From assembly GCA_949747725.1 (NCBI GenBank), contig CATKFJ010000187.1, positions 1 to 12,197 on the forward strand: 12,197 nt of DNA, given 5' to 3'. The stretch is from an uncultured bacterium. Its GTDB lineage: Bacteria; Bacillota; Clostridia; Christensenellales; Pumilibacteraceae. How positions within the stretch are numbered: position 1 is the first letter of the stretch; the number at the start of each line of letters is the position of its first letter. The position numbers and the translations under genes were made by a program. The notes beneath the pieces were generated by a model. The model searched no databases. It was not told the origin of the DNA and saw nothing but the letters and a program-made list of their open reading frames with translations. Below, in pieces: positions 1 through 5,345 of this stretch.

Positions 1-94
1 AAAATATAATAAGTATAAGTATGGGCACGTACATAAGCGCGAGCATGATGCCGACAAACGCCCAAATAACACCCGTCTTGACGTTTTTACTCAC
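1..94 (-). CDS. potC: Spermidine/putrescine ABC transporter permease PotC, N-terminal fragment
   Basis: This is the first 31 codons of a gene cut by the left window edge. It starts with GTG at 94-92, whose last bases overlap the TGA stop of potB in the arrangement GTGA, so translation is coupled. An AGGGGG ribosome site lies about six bases upstream, inside the end of potB. The fragment begins MSKNVKTG and then runs into a hydrophobic first membrane helix containing YVPILILIIF, which matches the usual start of PotC-type inner-membrane permeases. PotC would pair with PotB to form the membrane channel of the polyamine importer. The identity rests on this short segment plus its position after potA and potB. 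YdcV-like permeases look similar, so the substrate is inferred. Confidence 0.82.
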   Translation of the reverse strand, partial: MSKNVKTGVIWAFVGIMLALMYVPILILIIF

Positions 95-957
95 AGCACA
101 CCCCCTACTTCGGCATGACCTTGACCCTTGCCGAACTTGTTGGCGACGACCACAGTTACCGCTATAAGTAAAAGAAGTATAAGCGAATAAGCCGAACCGA
201 TGTTCCAACCGCCGCTGTTGGCGAACCACTGATTGATAATATTGCCGAACATATAAGTTGACGTGTCGCCCAAAACGTCGGATATGGCAAACGTGGAAAC
301 GGTGGGCATAAATACCATAAGTACGCCCGAAACAATGCCCGGTAAGCTCAGCGGCAAACGCACCTTTACAAGCGTCGTAAGCGGCGACGCGCCGAGATCC
401 TGCGACGCTTCTATAAGCGATTTATCCATGCCCGACAGAACCGAATACAACGGCAAAAGCATAAACGGGAAAAAGTCGTAAACCATGCCGATAGTTACAG
501 CCACCCAAGCGTTGGATATCTCTAACATGTATAAAACTATCTTTACCGCATAGATACGCAACAGCGAATTTATCCACATAGGCAGTACGAACAGCATGAC
601 GAGTATCGCTTTATTATTGAGCGTAGACGAAACAAGCGCCAAGGCAAGCGGATACGCCAAAATAAAGCAGAACACAGTCGTAAGCAACGCCACGAGAAAC
701 GATTTGCCCATGACAGCCATTATGTTGGGACGGCTGAAAAAGTGTACGAAGTTCGCGCCCGTCGCGCTGCCGGTCGCGCCGTCCGTAAAAGCGTAGTACA
801 GCATTATAAACAACGGCACGATAACGAACAGAATGCTGAGCGCCAGATACGGCAAAGCGAATGCCGAACGTTTTACGCCGCGTATTTTAAGCTTGCTTGC
901 ATTTTTAACGAGCGTTGCTCCGTTTTCGGGCAATTGTACGGCTGTATTGTTATCCAT
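91..957 (-). CDS. potB: Spermidine/putrescine ABC transporter permease PotB
   Basis: This is a 288-residue integral membrane protein of the binding-protein-dependent transport permease family. It is the usual length for PotB and has about six hydrophobic helices, near residues 33-56, 84-109, 117-136, 148-172, 207-226 and 255-273. The cytoplasmic EAA loop that docks on the ATPase is clear at about 183-207 (EASQDLGAS, then LPLSLPGI). Together with PotC it would form the membrane channel for spermidine or putrescine uptake, driven by PotA. The ATG at 957-955 overlaps the end of potA by 8 bases and has a strong GAGGAGGG ribosome site at 963-970 inside potA, so the genes are translationally coupled. 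The TGA stop overlaps the potC start. The polyamine substrate is inferred from family and operon order; a related small-molecule transporter is possible. Confidence 0.93.
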   Translation of the reverse strand: MDNNTAVQLPENGATLVKNASKLKIRGVKRSAFALPYLALSILFVIVPLFIMLYYAFTDGATGSATGANFVHFFSRPNIMAVMGKSFLVALLTTVFCFILAYPLALALVSSTLNNKAILVMLFVLPMWINSLLRIYAVKIVLYMLEISNAWVAVTIGMVYDFFPFMLLPLYSVLSGMDKSLIEASQDLGASPLTTLVKVRLPLSLPGIVSGVLMVFMPTVSTFAISDVLGDTSTYMFGNIINQWFANSGGWNIGSAYSLILLLLIAVTVVVANKFGKGQGHAEVGGVL

Positions 958-2452
958 TCTCGCCCTCCTCTGCCGACGCCGTATCGTACGCGCCGCTTTT
1001 ATCGTTTTGCTCGGCGGTCCTGCGCGAAACCGTTATGTCTTTGGGATCGATCTTTATTCCTACGCGGTCGTCTATATCCCACTCGTCAACGGTATCGATA
1101 AGGAAATCGTTATCGTCGTCCGTATAGACTTGAACTTGATAATAACTGCCCTTGTAAAGCGTCTGCGTGACGTTTGCACCTATAACTCCGTCGCTCTCGT
1201 CGTCGGTAAGCTCTATCTTGTCGAACGGTACGGACACGCGCACTTCGTCGCCGCGCTCGAACTCCTCGGCGTTTATAAACTCGAACTCTCCGCCGCAGAA
1301 CTTTACTGTATTCTCGGAAGTAACTTCGCCGTCGTATTCGTTGACTGTCTTCAGCTTCTTCATGATGTGTATACCGTCCGGCTCGATATTAAGCCACACC
1401 GTTTCGCCCGTCTTGTGTTCTACGGTACTCTGAACAGTAAACTGATAATCGGACGCAAGTATTTCCATTTCGTAATACATGCCCTTGAACACGGCGGAAA
1501 CCACTTCGCCCTTGAGCATGCCTTTTTTGCCGTCGAGCAAAATGTCCTCGGGACGGATAACAAGGTCCACGCGCTCGTCCTTGCCGAACCCTTTGTCGAG
1601 GCACTTGAACGACGTATCGCAGAATTCTACAAGAAAATCCTTTTTCATAACGCCCGACAAAATATTGCTCTCGCCTATAAAGTCTGCGACAAACGCGTTT
1701 GTCGGTTCGTCGTATATCTTTTTGGGCGTGCCGTACTGCTGTACCGCGCCGTCGGTCATTACGACCACCTTGTCCGACATGGTGAGCGCTTCTTCCTGAT
1801 CGTGCGTTACGTAAATGAACGTAATGCCGATATTCTTATGCATGACGGCAAGCTCTATCTGCATCTCCTTGCGCATTTTAAGGTCGAGCGCGCCAAGCGG
1901 TTCGTCCAACAGCAAAACTTTCGGTTCGCAAACTATAGCGCGCGCAATAGCAACGCGTTGCTGCTGTCCGCCCGAAAGTCCCGTTATGCCGCGGTAACCG
2001 TAAGCGTCGAGATTTACGAGCTTAAGCACGCGCTCTACTTTTTCGGCTATCTCGTCTTTGGAAAATTTGCGGAATACAGGCTTGCCGCTTTTATCGAACT
2101 CGCCTGTCGGTATCTTCTTGAGCTTGAGACCGAACGCAATGTTCTTAAAAACATTTAGATGCGGAAACAACGCGTACTTTTGAAACACCGTATTTATAGG
2201 ACGCAAATGCGGCGGCACGGTGGTAACGTTCTGCTTTTCCAGAAATATAGACCCCGAAGTAGGCAGCTCGAATCCGGCTATCATGCGGAGCAACGTAGTT
2301 TTTCCGCAACCCGACGGACCGAGCAGTGTAACGAATTCGCCGCGCTTAACGGCAAGATTGACATTGTCCACGGCGGTAATACCGTCGAAGACTTTGCTTA
2401 CGTTTTTGATCTCGATAATATTATCGAACTTTTCTCTTGTCGCATTTGCCAT
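950..2452 (-). CDS. potA: Spermidine/putrescine ABC transporter ATP-binding protein PotA, enlarged
   Basis: This is the cytoplasmic ATPase that powers polyamine import through PotB and PotC. The ABC domain occupies about residues 10-245. Walker A is at 45-53 (GPSGCGKTT), the Q-loop Gln at 91, the LSGGQ signature at 159-163, Walker B at 179-185 (VLLLDEP) and the switch His at 217. All catalytic residues are intact. At 500 residues it is well above the 350-380 typical of PotA, for two reasons. There is an inserted stretch at about 115-131 in the helical subdomain, before KDEIAEKVERVLKLV. There also seem to be two TOBE-like beta modules in the C-terminal part: about 265-365, containing VIRPEDILL, and a very acidic one at about 385-478, containing IDPKDITVS. 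The last 20 residues are a disordered-looking acidic tail. A GGGAG ribosome site lies about seven bases before the ATG. Confidence 0.95.
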   Translation of the reverse strand: MANATREKFDNIIEIKNVSKVFDGITAVDNVNLAVKRGEFVTLLGPSGCGKTTLLRMIAGFELPTSGSIFLEKQNVTTVPPHLRPINTVFQKYALFPHLNVFKNIAFGLKLKKIPTGEFDKSGKPVFRKFSKDEIAEKVERVLKLVNLDAYGYRGITGLSGGQQQRVAIARAIVCEPKVLLLDEPLGALDLKMRKEMQIELAVMHKNIGITFIYVTHDQEEALTMSDKVVVMTDGAVQQYGTPKKIYDEPTNAFVADFIGESNILSGVMKKDFLVEFCDTSFKCLDKGFGKDERVDLVIRPEDILLDGKKGMLKGEVVSAVFKGMYYEMEILASDYQFTVQSTVEHKTGETVWLNIEPDGIHIMKKLKTVNEYDGEVTSENTVKFCGGEFEFINAEEFERGDEVRVSVPFDKIELTDDESDGVIGANVTQTLYKGSYYQVQVYTDDDNDFLIDTVDEWDIDDRVGIKIDPKDITVSRRTAEQNDKSGAYDTASAEEGENG

Positions 2453-2485
2453 TTATATTCTCCCGAAATGTAATGCAATATTGTC

Positions 2486-2514
2486 GGTCATATCCGCTCC
2501 GGCGGTCGATGACC
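2486..2514 (-). other. Intercistronic stem-loop between the regulator gene and potA
   Basis: The 74-base gap between the regulator stop and potA contains nested inverted repeats. GGTCAT (2486-2491) pairs with ATGACC (2509-2514), and inside that CCGC pairs with GCGG around a 4-base loop, with a small asymmetric internal bulge between the two stems. No T-run follows on the minus strand, so it is not a standard terminator. It could mark an mRNA processing or stability point that sets different levels for the regulator and the transporter. That role is inferred from structure alone. Confidence 0.45.
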
Positions 2515-2526
2515 TCAATTTCGTAT

Positions 2527-3081
2527 TTAAAACGTCGGCGGACAGGACACCCATAAAATCTTGCTCGCTCCGTCGTAGACGTTACGCAAAAAGTGTCGCT
2601 TATCGGACTGGAAATAAAAACTGTCGCCCTTGTTCGCTACCGTGGCGCGATCGCCGATAACTACTTCCACCGCTCCCTCGAGCACATACCCGAACTCTTC
2701 GCCTTCGTGCGGAATGTCCGCGTCGGTGGACGCGCCTTTTATAAGTTCGACGATTATCGGTTCCATAGCGTTCTTCTGCGCCGTCGGCACTATCCATGTT
2801 ATAGCTTCGTCATCGTACCGCTTTTCGAAATAATCGACGGGCGTGAACACTGCTTGCGCCTCCTCGTCGAAGCCGGCGAAAAACTTGGATAGGCTCGACC
2901 CCAACAGCGTAAGAATATCTATAAGCGTCGCTATCGACGGCGAAGTAAGATCGTTCTCGAGCTGACTTATAAACCCCTTGCTAAGCTCCGCACGGTCGGC
3001 AAGTTCCTCTTGCGTCAGTCCGTTTTTAAGCCGCAGATCCCTCAGTTTCGAACCGAGCGTTATACTGTTGCCATCACTCAC
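2527..3081 (-). CDS. XRE-family transcriptional regulator with C-terminal cupin sensor
   Basis: This is a 184-residue regulator. Residues about 9-64 form an HTH_3 DNA-binding domain, with LRLKNGLTQEELADRAELSK leading into a recognition helix around FISQLEND. Residues about 105-180 form a cupin_2 barrel with PHEGEEFGYVLEG and a second motif around GDSFYFQSDKRHFLRN. This architecture is common in regulators that head potABCD operons in Firmicutes, and PuuR of E. coli has the same design. It probably binds a polyamine or related effector and controls this operon. I chose the GTG at 3081-3079 because a GAGGAAG ribosome site sits about seven bases upstream. The in-frame TTG at 3099 would add six residues and would lie upstream of that site. 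It is the first gene of the pot operon, 74 bases before potA. The effector and the direction of control are inferred. Confidence 0.92.
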   Translation of the reverse strand: MSDGNSITLGSKLRDLRLKNGLTQEELADRAELSKGFISQLENDLTSPSIATLIDILTLLGSSLSKFFAGFDEEAQAVFTPVDYFEKRYDDEAITWIVPTAQKNAMEPIIVELIKGASTDADIPHEGEEFGYVLEGAVEVVIGDRATVANKGDSFYFQSDKRHFLRNVYDGASKILWVSCPPTF

Positions 3082-3094
3082 TTTGTCACTTCCT
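3082..3094 (-). promoter_or_regulatory. Ribosome binding site of the XRE-cupin regulator
   Basis: On the minus strand, GAGGAAG is followed by seven bases and then GTG at 3081. This purine-rich site lies downstream of the competing TTG at 3099-3097, so it favours the GTG as the true start and a 184-residue product. Confidence 0.6.
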
Positions 3095-3124
3095 CGCAAA
3101 ATAAAGGTTAATTTTATTTAAACT

Positions 3125-3149
3125 TTTAGTTTACTTTTAGTAAACTAAA
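3125..3149. promoter_or_regulatory. Perfect inverted repeat, probable operator of the pot operon
   Basis: TTTAGTTTAC (3125-3134) and its exact reverse complement GTAAACTAAA (3140-3149) flank a 5-base centre. The element starts 8 bases downstream of the -10 box on the minus strand, so it should cover the transcription start and the earliest transcribed bases, a classic position for repression. The first gene downstream encodes an HTH dimer-type regulator, so autoregulation is the simplest reading. The palindrome is seen directly; the binding partner is inferred. Confidence 0.72.
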
Positions 3150-3157
3150 CGAATGAT

Positions 3158-3186
3158 AGTATATGGTATTACGCGATATATGTCAA
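3158..3186 (-). promoter_or_regulatory. Sigma-A promoter of the regulator-potABC operon
   Basis: Read on the minus strand, a perfect -35 box TTGACA (3186-3181) is followed by exactly 17 bases and a -10 box TATACT (3163-3158), five of six bases matching consensus. Transcription should start near 3151, giving a leader of about 70 bases before the regulator GTG. Palindromes flank it on both sides. Confidence 0.85.
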
Positions 3187-3215
3187 TTATTTTAAGGCAT
3201 GTTTTTTAAAATAAT
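3186..3215. repeat. AT-only inverted repeat at and upstream of the -35 box
   Basis: ATTATTTTAA (3186-3195) and its exact reverse complement TTAAAATAAT (3206-3215) are separated by 10 bases, so the arm centres are 20 bases apart, about two helical turns. Its inner edge touches the -35 box of the pot promoter. It could be a second operator, an activator site or simply an AT-rich UP element. The stem contains no GC pair, so a terminator is unlikely. Confidence 0.5.
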
Positions 3216-3239
3216 AAAAATATTTTCGGCAATCAAACG

Positions 3240-3269
3240 AAAAGTCCGCTTACATTACCGCAAACGGAC
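3240..3269 (-). terminator. Rho-independent terminator after the small LRR gene
   Basis: On the minus strand GTCCGTTTGC pairs with GTAAGCGGAC (about ten pairs including G-T wobbles, 3269-3244) around a short loop, followed by TTTT and further T-rich sequence. It lies about 48 bases past the LRR gene stop and upstream of the pot promoter, so it separates the two transcription units. The T-run is short, so efficiency is uncertain. Confidence 0.68.
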
Positions 3270-3316
3270 CGAAATCTTAATATTTCAACTTTTTAGATAG
3301 TTAAAATACAGATATT

Positions 3317-4507
3317 TTATTTATAATCTTCCACATCGCCGTCGGTGCAATGCAGCACAAACGAGCTGTTACCGCCGAAATACTTGTCAACGCGGACATC
3401 GCGCCACGCGGCGATCGTACCGTTAAAAAATACGTCGGATAACCACTCGCAATCGCCGAAAATCCCGAACCCGAGTTCTTTCACCGTAGACGGAAGATTG
3501 ATCGCTTCCAAATGCGAACAGCCGGCAAAAGCAAAATCGCATATCTCTTCCACACCTTCCGACAATACTATGCTTTCAAGCTTCACACAGTTCACAAACA
3601 CGTGATCGCCTATAGTCTTTACGGCGGACGGTATAACGATCGCGTTCAGCTCCTTGCACTCGCTGAAAGCGCCGTCTTCGATATAATTAACGCTGCCGTC
3701 GTCCGGAATGACGCTGTTTGCACAGCCTGCTATGAGTTTTTTCTCGGCGATCTCGATAATGCAATTGCCGTCGCTGCGGAAATTCGGATTATCTTTATCT
3801 ACGTCGAAACTCTCGATCGCGCAGCCCGAAAACGCTTCCCACCATATTTCCGTAACGCCTTTCGGCACGGTAAAACTTTTGAGTGCGCCGCAATCCTCGA
3901 AAACGTCTTCTTCGATTATACTAAGACTGTCCGGCAAAACCACTCGGGCGAGCGCGGTACAGTCGCAAAACGCCTTTTCGCGCAATTCGGTTATTCCCTC
4001 GCCGACCGTAACGCTTTTGAGCGCGCCGCAATCTTTAAACATGTTTTCGGATATTATGCCGTTGCCCGTGACCGTCAGATCCTCTACGGTAGTAAACCAC
4101 CTGCCTACAAACGCCGAAACGGGCAAGCTTGCACGCCGAATGTTATAACAACCCGAAAACAATGACTTACCTAACTTAGCGGCCGGGTTTTCAACTGTTA
4201 TCTCGCGCAGATAAACGCATTTATCGAACGCTTTATCGCCTATTGCGGTGACCGATCGCGGAATAACTATGCTCTCTATATTACTGCCTGCAAACGCTTT
4301 GGGCGCGATCGCCGTCACCGTATCGGGTATTATAACCGACTTTAAGCGCGGGCTCTTTTTAAACGCGCCGCCGCCGATGACCGTAACATACATACCGTCT
4401 ATGTACTTTGGAAGCTCCAAACTTTGTTCGGCGGTCACGACCTTTTTAAGCACGCACGATCTGTCGTCGCCGCCGCGTTTGATCTTGAATACAGGCATAT
4501 CGGACAT
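3317..4507 (-). CDS. BspA-type leucine-rich repeat protein, no signal peptide
   Basis: This is a 396-residue protein built almost entirely of LRR_5 (BspA/TpLRR) units of about 23 residues, each with an aromatic AF-type corner (AF, LF, VF, MF or IF), a loop Cys and a LxxVxIP strand. About twelve units are visible, for example AFKKSPRLKSVIIP at 48-61 and AFAGCSHLEAINLP at 326-339. Residues about 236-262 form the NPNF...GNCI...LIAGC island often found between BspA repeat blocks. The end, with NGTIAAWRDV and CTDGDV, resembles the usual C-terminal cap. The N-terminus is charged, with no signal peptide and no membrane helix, so the protein is probably cytoplasmic; most relatives are surface-exposed. 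It starts 27 bases after the flavodoxin gene with no terminator between, so they are co-transcribed. The GAGAGG ribosome site is about eleven bases from the ATG, slightly far. Its function is unknown, probably protein-protein binding. Confidence 0.88.
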   Translation of the reverse strand: MSDMPVFKIKRGGDDRSCVLKKVVTAEQSLELPKYIDGMYVTVIGGGAFKKSPRLKSVIIPDTVTAIAPKAFAGSNIESIVIPRSVTAIGDKAFDKCVYLREITVENPAAKLGKSLFSGCYNIRRASLPVSAFVGRWFTTVEDLTVTGNGIISENMFKDCGALKSVTVGEGITELREKAFCDCTALARVVLPDSLSIIEEDVFEDCGALKSFTVPKGVTEIWWEAFSGCAIESFDVDKDNPNFRSDGNCIIEIAEKKLIAGCANSVIPDDGSVNYIEDGAFSECKELNAIVIPSAVKTIGDHVFVNCVKLESIVLSEGVEEICDFAFAGCSHLEAINLPSTVKELGFGIFGDCEWLSDVFFNGTIAAWRDVRVDKYFGGNSSFVLHCTDGDVEDYK

Positions 4508-4534
4508 ACTTTCATCAACCTCTCAAACCGAAAA

Positions 4535-5200
4535 TTATTTGCCTTTGAGTTTCTTTTTAAGCGCGCGCTTTTTATTTTCGGGCGCTTTGGCTGACTCCTC
4601 GAGTTCCTTAAAGAATTTCTTTTGTTCTTCGGGATCGGTAACTTCCGCAGGCGAATACATATCGTCGGCTACCGTCTTTTCCTCGAGATAGTTTATAAGC
4701 GGCAAAATATTTTCCTTTTTCACCTCGTCTACGGGTTCATTTGCGGCATGTATGATAAACGTGTCGTCGGCGGAAAGAACGTTCGCCGCTTTTATCTGAC
4801 GAATGAGCATGGCGTACGACATTTTTTCGGTACGCGACAGTTCGTCCACGTCGAAACCGCCTTGCGCATAGAACACGGGAATGAACTTTTCGTACGCGAC
4901 GCTTATCGTGCCGTCCTTAAGCCTGTCGGCGATCTCCTTAGCGAACGGGAGCATGCCCACGCCGCAAACGACAAGCTTATCGTAAATAATGTCGAGATAG
5001 TCCGAAATATTCTTAAAGCCGAGAACGGAACTGCCGCGCACGCTGCCTATATATACAAACTTATCATAGCCGCCGAGCATGTCCGCGCGGAGCTTGTCCG
5101 CAGGAACGGCGTCGCAACCGAGCTCATTGCCGAGGATATCAACATAACGTTTGACATACCCGTGGATCGATTTAAAAATTACAAGCAGCTTGCCTTTCAT
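4535..5200 (-). CDS. Flavodoxin-domain protein with altered FMN loop
   Basis: This is a 221-residue protein of the clostridial flavodoxin-domain/HemG-like family. The first beta strand KLLVIFK leads into SIHGYVKRYVDIL (11-23), where relatives usually carry a phosphate loop of the form SxTGxTxKYA. Other family segments follow: YDKFVYIGSVRG (45-56), LVVCGVGMLP (76-85) and FYAQGGFD (110-117). Members normally hold FMN and take part in electron transfer. Here the loop lacks both Thr residues, so FMN binding is doubtful. Residues about 186-221 form a Lys/Glu-rich tail ending in a strongly basic KKRALKKKLKGK, not typical of the family. I chose the ATG at 5200 because GAGGT lies just upstream and the first domain strand begins at once. 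Extending to the TTG at 5263 would place the start inside the promoter -35 box. It is first in an operon with the LRR gene. The partner and reaction are unknown. Confidence 0.82.
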   Translation of the reverse strand: MKGKLLVIFKSIHGYVKRYVDILGNELGCDAVPADKLRADMLGGYDKFVYIGSVRGSSVLGFKNISDYLDIIYDKLVVCGVGMLPFAKEIADRLKDGTISVAYEKFIPVFYAQGGFDVDELSRTEKMSYAMLIRQIKAANVLSADDTFIIHAANEPVDEVKKENILPLINYLEEKTVADDMYSPAEVTDPEEQKKFFKELEESAKAPENKKRALKKKLKGK

Positions 5201-5234
5201 ATCTACCTCGTTAAGTACAGAATCGATAGAATAT

Positions 5235-5263
5235 ATTATACAGTAATAAGCGCGATATGTCAA
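5235..5263 (-). promoter_or_regulatory. Perfect-consensus sigma-A promoter of the flavodoxin-LRR operon
   Basis: On the minus strand a perfect -35 TTGACA (5263-5258) is followed by exactly 17 bases and a perfect -10 TATAAT (5240-5235). Transcription should begin near 5228, leaving a leader of under 30 bases before the ATG at 5200. With both hexamers and the spacing optimal, strong constitutive expression is expected unless a repressor acts. I see no clear operator palindrome around it. Confidence 0.9.
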
Positions 5264-5280
5264 CCCTATTTAAAGCCACG

Positions 5281-5320
5281 TAAAACGCCGCTCCGCGTAA
5301 GGAGAACCGCGAAACGGCGT
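5281..5320 (-). terminator. Rho-independent terminator of the giant LRR gene
   Basis: On the minus strand a 13-pair stem, ACGCCGTTTCGCG against CGCGGAGCGGCGT with two G-T wobbles (5320-5285), closes a ten-base loop and runs straight into TTTA. It begins about 25 bases beyond the TGA stop at 5346-5348. This supports that TGA as a real stop and isolates the giant gene from the flavodoxin promoter. Confidence 0.85.
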
Positions 5321-5345
5321 GTAGATGGGGCAATATCGAATAGGA

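Noticed and set aside
833..2158. A 441-codon open frame on the plus strand opposite potA
   Set aside because: It lies wholly antisense to potA and the start of potB, has no ribosome site or recognisable domain, and its residues reflect the mirrored codon bias of the real genes.
5201..5263. Longer N-terminus for the flavodoxin protein from TTG at 5263
   Set aside because: That TTG is the first three bases of the -35 box and would precede the transcription start. The ATG at 5200 has a ribosome site and begins the domain directly.
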